A stretch of 46,072 nucleotides of DNA, taken from positions 1-46,072 of the forward strand of contig CAMZKT010000002.1 of assembly GCA_947311435.1 (NCBI GenBank), read 5' to 3'. The notes under the pieces were generated by a model that searched no databases, was not told where the DNA came from, and saw only the letters and a program-made list of their open reading frames with translations. Every line of letters begins with the position of its first letter. The stretch's first letter is position 1. The position numbers and the translations under genes were made by a program. The DNA comes from an uncultured Desulfocapsa sp. (lineage in GTDB: Bacteria; Desulfobacterota; Desulfobulbia; Desulfobulbales; Desulfocapsaceae). Below are positions 32,108-40,423 of the stretch, one piece after another.

Positions 32108-34180
32108 ATGTTTAAAAGAGTTGAAGTTGAAGTAGGTGGAAAGATAATTTCCCTTGAAACCGGGAAAGTTGCTAAACAGGCAGATGCTGCGGTTATTATG
32201 CAAACTGGCGGTACTGTAGTTTTGGTCACCGTGGTTGCTGGTAAAGAGAACAAGCCTGAGCTTGGTTTTTTGCCACTCACCATTGAGTACCAGGAACGGA
32301 TGGCGGCGGTTGGCCGTATTCCAGGCAACTATTTTCGTAGGGAAATTGGCCGCCCTAGTGACCAGGAGGTTTTGACTTGTCGCATTATTGATCGTCCACT
32401 TCGTCCACTGTTTGCTGAAGGATATTTTTCAGAGACTCAGATCATAGCCACAGTGCTTTCAGCTGACCAGCAGAATGATCCAGATATTCTAGCATTAAAT
32501 GGTGCATCCTGTGCCCTTTCTCTTTCAGATATCCCCTTTGGCGGGCCCATTGCCGGTGGCCGTGTTGGATATGTTGATGGCGCGTATATTCTGAACCCCA
32601 CCAAAACCGAACTGGCCCAGTCTCGCATGGATATGATTGTTGCCTGCACCAGTGAAGCTGTTACCATGGTTGAAGGAAAGGCTGATACCATGAGTGAAGA
32701 TGAGATTCTTGATGCAATATTCTTTGTTTTCGATCAAGTACAACCTCTCATTGACATGCAGATAGACCTGCAGGGATCCATTGGAAGGAAAAAACGTGCC
32801 GTTGAGCCAGTTCCTGTGAATGAAGAACTGCTTGCAAAGGTTAAAGAAATAGCGGCTGATGGTATGGCTGCCGTTATTACTACCGCTGATAAGATGGAAC
32901 GTGGCAGTGCCTATGATGAGTTGAAAAAGACTGTAATTGCTAAATTAGATACTGAAGGAGAGAATTCCAAAGAAATAGGAACGCTTCTTTCAGGATATAA
33001 AAAGAAAAGCATGCGTGCCAAGATTGTTGATGAGGCAGTACGGCTGGATGGACGATCTTTCGACCAGGTTCGCCCAATAAGTACAGAAGTTAAATACCTT
33101 CCCCAGACCCATGGCTCTGCTCTCTTTACACGTGGTGAAACACAGGCACTAGTGACTGCAACTCTTGGAAGCCAACGTGATTCACAGCGTGTTGAAACTT
33201 TGCAGGGGGAACTGAATAACCGTTTCATGGTTCATTACAACTTTCCTCCTTTTTGTGTTGGTGAGGCACGTTTCCTTCGTGGTCCATCTCGTCGTGATAT
33301 TGGACATGGCACACTTGCTCTTCGTGGCCTGTCAGCAGTACTCCCCGATGAAGAAGACTTTCCTTACTCTATCCGCGTTGTTTCCGACATTATGGAATCC
33401 AACGGTTCTTCTTCCATGGCAACTGTATGTGGAGGTAGCATGGCGATGATGGATGCTGGAGTACCTCTAAAGGCTCCTGTTTCAGGTATTGCCATGGGTT
33501 TGATAAAGGAAGGGGAGAAGGTTGTTATCCTTTCGGACATACTCGGTGACGAAGATCACCTTGGTGATATGGATTTTAAAATTGTCGGAACTGAAGAAGG
33601 GATTACAGCCTTGCAGATGGATATTAAAATCGATGGGGTTGGTCGTGATATCATGGCGCGTGCTCTTGCTCAGGCCAAGGATGGGCGTGTCCATATTCTG
33701 GCTGAGATGGCTAAGGGGATTGAAGGTTCAAGGAATGATGTTGCAGAGCATGCTCCAAAGTATTTTAGTCATAAGATTAATGTTGATAAGATCCGAGATA
33801 TTATTGGGCCTGGTGGAAAGATTATTAAGGAAATGTCGGCGCACTATGATGCCACCATTGAGGTTGATGATGCAGGATTAGTGAAAATGTTTACTAAAGA
33901 CGGAAGCAATGCTGACGCTCTAATGAAAAAGATTCAGGAGATGACGGCTACTGCTGAAGTTGGAAAAGTGTATAAGGGGATTGTTAAAACCATAAAGGAT
34001 TTCGGGGCATTTGTTGAGATTCTTCCTGGTACTGATGGCCTTGTTCATATCTCAGAGCTTGCTAATGAGCGTGTTGCTAAGGTGAGCGATGTAGTGAAGG
34101 AAGGAGATGAACTTGAGGTGAAAGTGCTTGAGGTTGATTCCCGTGGCCGTATTCGCTTGAGTCGTAAAGCACTGCTGTAA
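32108..34180 (+). CDS. pnp: Polyribonucleotide nucleotidyltransferase (PNPase)
   Basis: The 690-residue enzyme has two RNase PH domains (the first with FLPLTIEYQERMAAVGRIPG, the second with SDILGDEDHLGDMDFKIVGT, here partly shown). A KH domain (IIGPGGKIIKEM) and an S1 domain (GKVYKGIVKTIKDFGAFVE) follow at the C-terminus. It degrades RNA 3' to 5' by phosphorolysis, as part of the RNA decay machinery. It closes the operon that starts with the tRNA gene; a terminator follows at 34241. Confidence 0.97.
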   Translation: MFKRVEVEVGGKIISLETGKVAKQADAAVIMQTGGTVVLVTVVAGKENKPELGFLPLTIEYQERMAAVGRIPGNYFRREIGRPSDQEVLTCRIIDRPLRPLFAEGYFSETQIIATVLSADQQNDPDILALNGASCALSLSDIPFGGPIAGGRVGYVDGAYILNPTKTELAQSRMDMIVACTSEAVTMVEGKADTMSEDEILDAIFFVFDQVQPLIDMQIDLQGSIGRKKRAVEPVPVNEELLAKVKEIAADGMAAVITTADKMERGSAYDELKKTVIAKLDTEGENSKEIGTLLSGYKKKSMRAKIVDEAVRLDGRSFDQVRPISTEVKYLPQTHGSALFTRGETQALVTATLGSQRDSQRVETLQGELNNRFMVHYNFPPFCVGEARFLRGPSRRDIGHGTLALRGLSAVLPDEEDFPYSIRVVSDIMESNGSSSMATVCGGSMAMMDAGVPLKAPVSGIAMGLIKEGEKVVILSDILGDEDHLGDMDFKIVGTEEGITALQMDIKIDGVGRDIMARALAQAKDGRVHILAEMAKGIEGSRNDVAEHAPKYFSHKINVDKIRDIIGPGGKIIKEMSAHYDATIEVDDAGLVKMFTKDGSNADALMKKIQEMTATAEVGKVYKGIVKTIKDFGAFVEILPGTDGLVHISELANERVAKVSDVVKEGDELEVKVLEVDSRGRIRLSRKALL

Positions 34181-34193
34181 TAGGTAGGATCGT

Positions 34194-34215
34194 CTAACCT
34201 GACCTGTCGGGTTAG
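34194..34215 (+). promoter_or_regulatory. Stem-loop just after pnp
   Basis: CTAACCTGA and the following GTCGGGTTAG pair over about nine positions with a CCTG loop. It has no T tract and precedes a second, T-rich hairpin. It likely stabilises the pnp 3' end. Confidence 0.4.
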
Positions 34216-34233
34216 GTAGCATTCAATATCGAG

Positions 34234-35172
34234 TTAACTTAAAAGAGTTGTTCCTTTCAGGGGCGGCTCTTTTTTTTGATCATTGGGTTCAGAATCAATG
34301 TGCGAATAAAAATCTCTAGGTATGTCAAGACTTACGTGAAAGTCGAGGGACGGGACTGTAATGGACTGTGAAAAAAGAAACATTCGTGTCATCATTTCTT
34401 TTTTCTTATCGACGTTACCATATTTCATGTCACCAACTATGGGGTGCCCAATATCAGCAAGTTGTACTCGAAGTTGATGCTTTCTACCAGTATGCAGGGT
34501 AGCTTCAAGAAGAGTACGTTCGGCCCCTGACTGAATAATTAAAAATGTGCTTAGGCTTTTTTTTGCCCCGTTAGTTTCATCAGGATGTACCCGTACGATT
34601 TTTTCTTCTGTTTTTAGGAATGTTTCGAGAGTGAACTGCCTGATTTTCATTGTTCCATGAACCAGCACGGCATATTTTTTTTTAAAATCTCGGTTCCTAA
34701 TCAGCCTGGAGAGTATTCTTGCCGTCCTTAAATTTTTTGCGGCCATAACAAGGCCTGAAGTCATTTTGTCGAGACGGTGAACGAATGTACAATTTGGATT
34801 TCCAGTATAGCTGACAAGAAGTTCAGAGAGTCCGCACTGATGATTACTACCAGTGTGCATCACCATTCCTGCAGGCTTGTTGCAGCAGATAATGTCTTTA
34901 TCTTCATAGATAACACAACGCTGCATCTGTGTTTTTAACTTATCTGAAAGAGAAGGAAAGGTCTTTTTTACAGTAGGCTGTGTGGACTCCCATACTCGGA
35001 CAGTATCACCTTCCTGGAGGCGGTAGTTTTGTTTTTTCTTTTTCCTGTTGACCTTAACATTACCTTTTCGAATCATTTTATATATTCCTGAAATTGGAAT
35101 ATCCTGATAGCTTTTTCGAATAAATGTGTCTAGCCTACTGTTGTGAAAATCTTTGTTAATCGTAAATTCCAT
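34234..35172 (-). CDS. RluA-family pseudouridine synthase (RluC-like)
   Basis: The 312-residue protein has an N-terminal S4 RNA-binding domain (about residues 10-60). The catalytic domain has D135 in VHRLDKMTSGL, followed by RTARILSRL and the TGRKHQLRVQL block. This points to RluC/RluD-type modification of 23S rRNA. Its last 13 codons contain the stem and A/T runs of the pnp terminator, so the C-terminal tail KEPPLKGTTLLS is partly dictated by that hairpin. It is convergent with pnp. Confidence 0.88.
   Translation of the reverse strand: MEFTINKDFHNSRLDTFIRKSYQDIPISGIYKMIRKGNVKVNRKKKKQNYRLQEGDTVRVWESTQPTVKKTFPSLSDKLKTQMQRCVIYEDKDIICCNKPAGMVMHTGSNHQCGLSELLVSYTGNPNCTFVHRLDKMTSGLVMAAKNLRTARILSRLIRNRDFKKKYAVLVHGTMKIRQFTLETFLKTEEKIVRVHPDETNGAKKSLSTFLIIQSGAERTLLEATLHTGRKHQLRVQLADIGHPIVGDMKYGNVDKKKEMMTRMFLFSQSITVPSLDFHVSLDIPRDFYSHIDSEPNDQKKEPPLKGTTLLS
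34241..34277. terminator. Bidirectional terminator inside the pseudouridine synthase 3' end
   Basis: AAAAGAGTTGTTCC (34241-34254) pairs with the segment 34260-34273 around a 5-nt loop, using four G-T pairs, and is followed by a run of T on the plus strand. On the minus strand the stem is followed by TTTTAAGTT. It can end pnp transcription and that of the opposing gene, whose coding end it overlaps. Confidence 0.75.
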
Positions 35173-35298
35173 GGGAAGACCCGGAGTTGTATTGAGTTAA
35201 AAGAGAGTGTGAGTATTTGTACCTTGTCGCTTGCTCGATGGCAATATTAAAGCGCTGTTTTTATGGCTACAGTAAGAAGTTTCAGGTAAGGTGCATTG

Positions 35299-35754
35299 AT
35301 GGAAAAAAAAACTGTTAAAATTTGCTGGATAAATGAAAGTTGGGGGCGGCACCTGTCGCTGCCAAGGTATCATTCTGAAATGGCGTCTGGTATGGACGTC
35401 GAAGCAGCGCTGGAGCGACCATATTTCTTGAAAGCCGGGGAGATCCATTTGTTTCACACTGGCTTTCGGCTTGCGATTCTGCCGGGTTATGAAATTCAAG
35501 TTCGACCACGAAGTGGATTGGCAGCCAAATATGGTGTCACTGTGGTGAACAGTCCGGGAACCATTGATGCAGACTATCGTGGCGAAGTAAGGATAGCACT
35601 TATAAATCTTGGTAAGAATACTTTTACAGTAAATCGTGGTGATCGCATCGCGCAGATGGTGCTAGTTCCTGTGGTACAGGCGCAATTACAACTCCACGCG
35701 GAACTGGATGAAACTGATCGTGGTATCGGTGGATTTGGTCACACCGGCCTGTAG
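35299..35754 (+). CDS. dut: Deoxyuridine 5'-triphosphate nucleotidohydrolase
   Basis: The 151-residue protein has the five trimeric dUTPase motifs: ASGMDVEA, PRSGLAAKYGV, the VNSPGTIDADYRGEV loop with the catalytic aspartate, RGDRIAQMV, and the flexible C-terminal RGIGGFGHTG. It keeps dUTP low and supplies dUMP. ATG 35299 is preferred over the TTG just before it because of AAGG about 8 bp upstream. A metallo-beta-lactamase gene follows after 10 bp. Confidence 0.95.
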   Translation: MEKKTVKICWINESWGRHLSLPRYHSEMASGMDVEAALERPYFLKAGEIHLFHTGFRLAILPGYEIQVRPRSGLAAKYGVTVVNSPGTIDADYRGEVRIALINLGKNTFTVNRGDRIAQMVLVPVVQAQLQLHAELDETDRGIGGFGHTGL

Positions 35755-35764
35755 AATCGATGAA

Positions 35765-36535
35765 ATGAAATTCTCAGTGCTTGGTTCCGGCAGTAAGGGG
35801 AACTCTCTCTATATTGAATCCGGGGCAACATCCATACTTATCGATGCCGGATTTTCCGGAAAAGAGCTAACCAGGCGCCTTGAAACCCATGACAAAAGGA
35901 TCTGCGACTTGGACGGATTGTTTCTTACCCATGAACATGGCGATCACATTCAGGGGGCAGGGGTACTTTCCAGGCGTTGTGACCTTCCTGTGTATGCCAA
36001 TGAAGGAACATTCAAGGGGGGAGATACAAAGCTGGGTAAGCTGTACAAGCGTATGGAGTTTGAAACCGGCAAGACTGTTCAACTTCAAGATCTGGAGATC
36101 CGCTCTTTCAGGATCTCTCATGACACTTTAGATCCTGTAGGATTTCTAGTCAGTAATGCGAAGGTGACAATCGCCTGTTGTACCGACATCGGTAAGGTTT
36201 CCAAGCTGGTTACCAATAGATTGACCAAATGTGATGCGCTGATCCTCGAATTCAATCACGATCCGCAAATGCTGAAGAATGGTCCCTACCCACTTTTTCT
36301 TCAGCAGCGAGTATGGTCCTCTCAGGGGCACCTTGCCAACGAAGACGCAGCATCCTTCCTCACAACACTGCTTCATGATAGCTTACAGTATGTGGTTCTA
36401 GCTCATTTAAGTGAGACTAATAACACACCGGAGCTAGCTTTGAAAAGTGCATCTTCTGTCATAAACCGTGAACATTCCTGCTTTCTGCATGTGGCAGGAC
36501 AATATCAGCCCTCTCGCTTGTTCACAATAAAGTAA
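35765..36535 (+). CDS. YycJ/WalJ-like metallo-beta-lactamase fold protein
   Basis: The 256-residue protein begins KFSVLGSGSKGNSLYI and has the metal motif THEHGDHIQG, a later SHDTLDPVGF block, and ALILEFNHD. This is the MBL branch of YycJ-type nucleases or hydrolases, several of which act in DNA repair or cell-wall signalling. Metal ligands appear intact. ATG 35765 is the homologous start; the frame extends upstream to 35708 inside dut. It is likely co-transcribed with dut. Confidence 0.87.
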   Translation: MKFSVLGSGSKGNSLYIESGATSILIDAGFSGKELTRRLETHDKRICDLDGLFLTHEHGDHIQGAGVLSRRCDLPVYANEGTFKGGDTKLGKLYKRMEFETGKTVQLQDLEIRSFRISHDTLDPVGFLVSNAKVTIACCTDIGKVSKLVTNRLTKCDALILEFNHDPQMLKNGPYPLFLQQRVWSSQGHLANEDAASFLTTLLHDSLQYVVLAHLSETNNTPELALKSASSVINREHSCFLHVAGQYQPSRLFTIK

Positions 36536-36673
36536 AGGTGTGCCGCGGCTGCTCACTAGAGAAGTTGAACAACTATTGTAAGCTCTGGCTAAAGGTGTAT
36601 TGATTGTACTTTAAATGCCCTGATTTTTGTAGGGGCTTCCTTTCACGGAGTAAGGCTGCTGATCGCAGGAGCT

Positions 36674-37015
36674 TTAAGGGAGTTGTATTTGTTTATCTTT
36701 TTCTAAGTCAGGGTTTTTCTTAAAAAGAAGAATAGTATTCCCAATAACCTGAACTAAACTGCAGGAACTCCTCGCAATCAGAAGGTCTGCTGTGTCCTGC
36801 TTGGAGGTAGGGCAACTTTTCCCCAGCTTGATCTTGATTAATTCGTGACGACTTAATTCAAGGATTGTTGCTTTGACCGTTTTTTCGCTAAATCCTTCTT
36901 TTCCAACGGTTACAACAGGAGAAATTGAGTGGCCTAAGCCTTTGAGGAACTTCTTTTGTTTGGAGGTTATCCTGGTTTCTGGGACTGTCTCATGGTCAAT
37001 CTGTGTTGCTGTCAT
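36674..37015 (-). CDS. yhbY: YhbY/CRS1 family ribosome-associated RNA-binding protein
   Basis: The 113-residue protein is a single CRM domain: LTSKQKKFLKGLGHSISPVV-like opening (here ITSKQKKFLKGLGHSISP), GKEGFSEKTVKA, and ELIKIKLGKS. CRM proteins bind RNA; YhbY associates with pre-50S particles. The N-terminus has about 15 extra residues and the end is charged. It faces the dut-MBL pair convergently, and the 138-bp gap between them shows no strong terminator. Confidence 0.88.
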   Translation of the reverse strand: MTATQIDHETVPETRITSKQKKFLKGLGHSISPVVTVGKEGFSEKTVKATILELSRHELIKIKLGKSCPTSKQDTADLLIARSSCSLVQVIGNTILLFKKNPDLEKDKQIQLP

Positions 37016-37072
37016 AGTGTTTTTCTAACCCGTAAATATGGAAGGAATTTTGTTCTTCAGTATTTTTCTAAA

Positions 37073-38269
37073 CTAACTGATCAGATTCTTGATGATTTCG
37101 TAACCGCCAACATAGGTGCCAATGGAGGAGCCAAAACCAGTGAAAAGAAACACCAAAAAGACACGTAACAGCTTGTTTTTCCACCATCCTTTCACCGTTC
37201 CGATGTCGTCCCCAACAGTTTCAAATTCTTTGACCACTGGCGGGGTTCTCATCACTTGTATAAATGCAGCTACATATCCGGCACCAATAATCGGGGTTAA
37301 ACTAGTGATTGGCGCGGCTAAAAATGCACCGATCACGGTGAAGGGGTTGGCAAAAGCAAGTATACCTCCAATAGCGGAAGGTATGCCGTTAGCGAGTACC
37401 CAATAGAGGAGATTAGCTCCGGCATCCGCCATACCTTTTTGCATCCCTATGGCAATAATTGATCCTATGATCAGCACGGGAATAGTCCACCCGAGTGTCT
37501 TCAAGACTTTTGATACTGGAGGTATGGTGGTGATGGCCTTGAGTTCTGAGCTACGATCCTGTTTGAATGTTTTTTTGATTCCGCTGACATGACCAGCTCC
37601 TACCACGGCGACAAGATGTTCGCCTTTTGCTGCTTTAATTTTTTCTGATAGATATATGTCTCGTTCGTCAATGAGTACTTTTTTTACATCGGGTAGTGCT
37701 TCTCCCATTTCACTCATCAATTCTGAAAGAACGTCTTTCTTCTTCATTTCGACAAGCTTTTCTTCGCTTATTTCGGTGGAATCAAAAAGAGAAGCAAAGA
37801 GAGTGGCGAGTAGGTAGCCTTTTTTAAAAAAAGAAGTTGATTTCCAGGCTCGCCGAAGGGTGATGCGAACGTCGCGATCACAGAGAGCAATTGGAATGTT
37901 GCTAGCTTTGGCTATGTTGGCGGCGGCAAGGAGTTCGGCTCCAGGAGTCACGCCAAGCTGTCCCCCAAGTTTTTTTTGATACGAGGCCATGAGCAGGTTG
38001 ACCATTAAAGTGGATAGCTGTTTGTCCTTAATGATTTGCTTAAGATCAAGCGATTGCCACTTCTTCTTTTCTACAAGAGAAGCGTATCGTTTCTCGTCTA
38101 GTTCTATACAAACACAATCTGGATTCTCCTGGGAGATAACTGTTTCTACAAGATCTATTGATTCCTGGGAAATATGAGCTGTACCAATCAGAAGGATCGT
38201 TTTGTTTGCATGGTTTAGGAGATGAACGTCAGAAGGGTAATCGTGTGCTGGAAAAGGTCTGTTTGGCAT
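37073..38269 (-). CDS. TraB/PrgY-family membrane protein
   Basis: The 398-residue protein has an N-terminal TraB domain with GTAHISQESID, a conserved CVCIELDEKRY, and GAGHVSGIKK. Three or four C-terminal membrane helices (about residues 255-395) end in a glycine-rich stretch. TraB/PrgY proteins resemble GumN/Tiki metalloproteases, and PrgY limits peptide pheromone signalling in Enterococcus. Here no conjugation or pheromone gene is present, so the substrate is unknown. It lies upstream of yhbY on the same strand. Confidence 0.85.
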   Translation of the reverse strand: MPNRPFPAHDYPSDVHLLNHANKTILLIGTAHISQESIDLVETVISQENPDCVCIELDEKRYASLVEKKKWQSLDLKQIIKDKQLSTLMVNLLMASYQKKLGGQLGVTPGAELLAAANIAKASNIPIALCDRDVRITLRRAWKSTSFFKKGYLLATLFASLFDSTEISEEKLVEMKKKDVLSELMSEMGEALPDVKKVLIDERDIYLSEKIKAAKGEHLVAVVGAGHVSGIKKTFKQDRSSELKAITTIPPVSKVLKTLGWTIPVLIIGSIIAIGMQKGMADAGANLLYWVLANGIPSAIGGILAFANPFTVIGAFLAAPITSLTPIIGAGYVAAFIQVMRTPPVVKEFETVGDDIGTVKGWWKNKLLRVFLVFLFTGFGSSIGTYVGGYEIIKNLIS

Positions 38270-38309
38270 AATATATTGTTAAGAAAATGTATTTAATTTG
38301 ATTAATGAG

Positions 38310-38360
38310 AAAAAAAGCTCCTCTCAGCAAAAAGACTTAAATAGCAATCGCAGAAGGAGC
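38310..38360 (-). terminator. Terminator of the LysM lytic transglycosylase gene
   Basis: On the minus strand, GCTCCT and AGGAGC pair across a loop of about 30 nt with an inner GC/GC pair, followed by seven T. It lies after the mltD stop and before the TraB gene. Confidence 0.5.
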
Positions 38361-38446
38361 ACAGGGGAGTTGAAAGAAGGAAACGGTGAGATGCAAAATC
38401 CGGTAGCACTGTTTATTTTACTATTCTGAACGAAAGAATTATACCA

Positions 38447-40165
38447 TTAAACATTCCTGATTTTCAACTTGATTCCGGGGTGGATCCGGTTGGATTTAAG
38501 TTTGTTCCAGGACTTGAGTTGTTTGGTGGAAAGGTTGAATCTTCTAGCTATTGCCCAGAGAGAGTCACCATGACGAACCTTGTACCATGTTATTCGATTT
38601 TTCTCAGGAGTCATATCGGCAACGGAGAATTTTTTCTGTTCTGCGAGAACGATAACTGGTGAAAGGGATGGATCCGTTCCCGCAGAAATCCCGGTTAGGG
38701 ATGAAACAGGTTGGTCGTTGGTGTTTGCAGTACTTTTTGTGCCACCATCTAAATAAAGAGCAAGCTGTTGACCAGCTTTGATTCTGTGAACACTTTTTAA
38801 CCTGTTCCAGCGAACAATTAAGTCGGTGGGAACATTGCAGGCTCTTGCAATCCTGGATATTGTTTCGCCGGGTTGTATTGTGTGTAGAATAAGGCCATCT
38901 GCTTCCCCATAACCTTTCGAGCCCTTTGCCAACAGGCGATACCTGGTGCTGCTGTACGGGATGCGCAGATGTTTTCCTGCAATTAATTTACTGCTTCTTA
39001 AATTATTGGTTTTAAGAAGCGTTGTTTTGTTGATCTTGTATCGTTTGCAGATCTTTGACAGTGTATCACCTTTACGAATTACGTGTGTTTTATAGCCTGT
39101 ACTGACAATACTGTTCAGGCGGGGAAGGTTGTTGGTAGCCAGTTCCTTTTTTCCAATAGGGATTTGCACATTGTAATGACTTTTATTGAGTGGCGTTCGT
39201 CCTGTTTTTAATTCCTGGTTAAGTTTTTTGATTGTGTTGCGGTCTGTGTCACAGATCATGGCAATGGCGTCAAGACTCATTCCAGGGCCCACCTTGAGTG
39301 TTTCGTAGGTAAGTGGTGCTTCGTATTTGATATTTGTAAAACCATACTTCTCTGGGTTCTTGGCAATAATAATTGCAGCAATCAACTTGGGAACATAGCG
39401 TTTTGTCTCAAGATGCAAATAAGAATGTTGAGCAAGGCTCCAGAAATTGTCAACTTTGTAACGTTTCAGACCGCGTCCAATTGTTCCCCCACCTGCGTTG
39501 TATCCGGCAACCGCCAAGTGCCAGTCTTTGAATTCTGCATAAAGATCAGAAAGGAAGGCAACAGCGGCCTTTGTGGATTTCTCAGTGTGTCGGCGTTCAT
39601 CAACATACCTGTCAATACGTAAGTTGTATTGTTTTCCTGTTCCTTTCATGAACTGCCATAAGCCTACGGCTCTTGCTCGGGAAAAAGCTCGTTGGTTAAA
39701 ACCACTTTCAATCATAGCAAGGTAAGCGAGATCTTCAGGCAGTCCGGCTTCTCTTAGTTCTTTTTTTAACATAGGAAGATACTTACCAGAGCGTGCGAGC
39801 CAGAGGGCAAAGGTTCTTTTTTGTTTATTCTGAAAAATCTCCAGATAGGCCTCAACCTGTTTATTAATAACAATAGGAAAATCGTATTGCGTTTCTAATG
39901 ATTTTCTGGAAAGTGTCGAGATACTGCTTGATTGCCAGTTGCCTGTGCGACGAAGAACTTCCAACTCCTCAGCGAGGCATTGTTCCGGTTCTGCATCCAC
40001 AAGGAGTAACTCCGGGTCTGTGGTAAGAGAACTTACGGGGGAGGCTATTAAGTCTTCTGGGAGAGATGTGCAGGCTGTCCTTTTATTTCCGGCACAGGAA
40101 GAAAGTAATAGAACAGATGCAATAAGACAAAGAGGCTTTACTGTATAAACGAAGAATCGTAGCAT
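38447..40165 (-). CDS. mltD: MltD-like lytic transglycosylase lipoprotein with LysM repeats
   Basis: The 572-residue protein starts MLRFFVYTVK and has a lipobox LLLSSC, so it should be lipidated and anchored in the outer membrane. The SLT domain follows (catalytic Glu in AMIESGFNQRA, then RAVGLWQFM and AVAGYNAGGG). Downstream are three clear LysM repeats (RKGDTLSKICKRY, QPGETISRIARAC, RHGDSLWAIARRF) and a fourth weaker one (GPGMSLDAIAMIC). It cleaves peptidoglycan glycan strands. ATG 40165 is preferred; the TTG-initiated form from 40201 would weaken the signal peptide. Confidence 0.92.
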   Translation of the reverse strand: MLRFFVYTVKPLCLIASVLLLSSCAGNKRTACTSLPEDLIASPVSSLTTDPELLLVDAEPEQCLAEELEVLRRTGNWQSSSISTLSRKSLETQYDFPIVINKQVEAYLEIFQNKQKRTFALWLARSGKYLPMLKKELREAGLPEDLAYLAMIESGFNQRAFSRARAVGLWQFMKGTGKQYNLRIDRYVDERRHTEKSTKAAVAFLSDLYAEFKDWHLAVAGYNAGGGTIGRGLKRYKVDNFWSLAQHSYLHLETKRYVPKLIAAIIIAKNPEKYGFTNIKYEAPLTYETLKVGPGMSLDAIAMICDTDRNTIKKLNQELKTGRTPLNKSHYNVQIPIGKKELATNNLPRLNSIVSTGYKTHVIRKGDTLSKICKRYKINKTTLLKTNNLRSSKLIAGKHLRIPYSSTRYRLLAKGSKGYGEADGLILHTIQPGETISRIARACNVPTDLIVRWNRLKSVHRIKAGQQLALYLDGGTKSTANTNDQPVSSLTGISAGTDPSLSPVIVLAEQKKFSVADMTPEKNRITWYKVRHGDSLWAIARRFNLSTKQLKSWNKLKSNRIHPGIKLKIRNV

Positions 40166-40287
40166 AAGATAGTTGTATCGAAAGTACCCAATGGGCAGCA
40201 ATTAAAACGTAATTGACAGAGAAACCAATGTTTTTACCAAAAGCTTTCTTGAGATATATGTCGGAAAACAGTATTATCTTGTAAAAT

Positions 40288-40316
40288 TTTACATTTAAAC
40301 CCGAAATAACTATAAA
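40288..40316 (+). promoter_or_regulatory. Sigma70-type promoter of the PBP gene
   Basis: TTTACA (40288-40293), a 17-bp spacer and TATAAA (40311-40316) form a good promoter about 110 bp before the penicillin-binding protein start. The -35 overlaps a 12-bp palindrome (GTAAAATTTTAC). Confidence 0.6.
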
Positions 40317-40423
40317 TTGCAACTATTATTCATAGTCCTGCGTATCAATAAATATTCACTTACAAAGTGTTAGCATTGGTAAGCCCTCTCAGAAAGGGTG
40401 CCTGTGTTCTACTCTGTTGCCTT

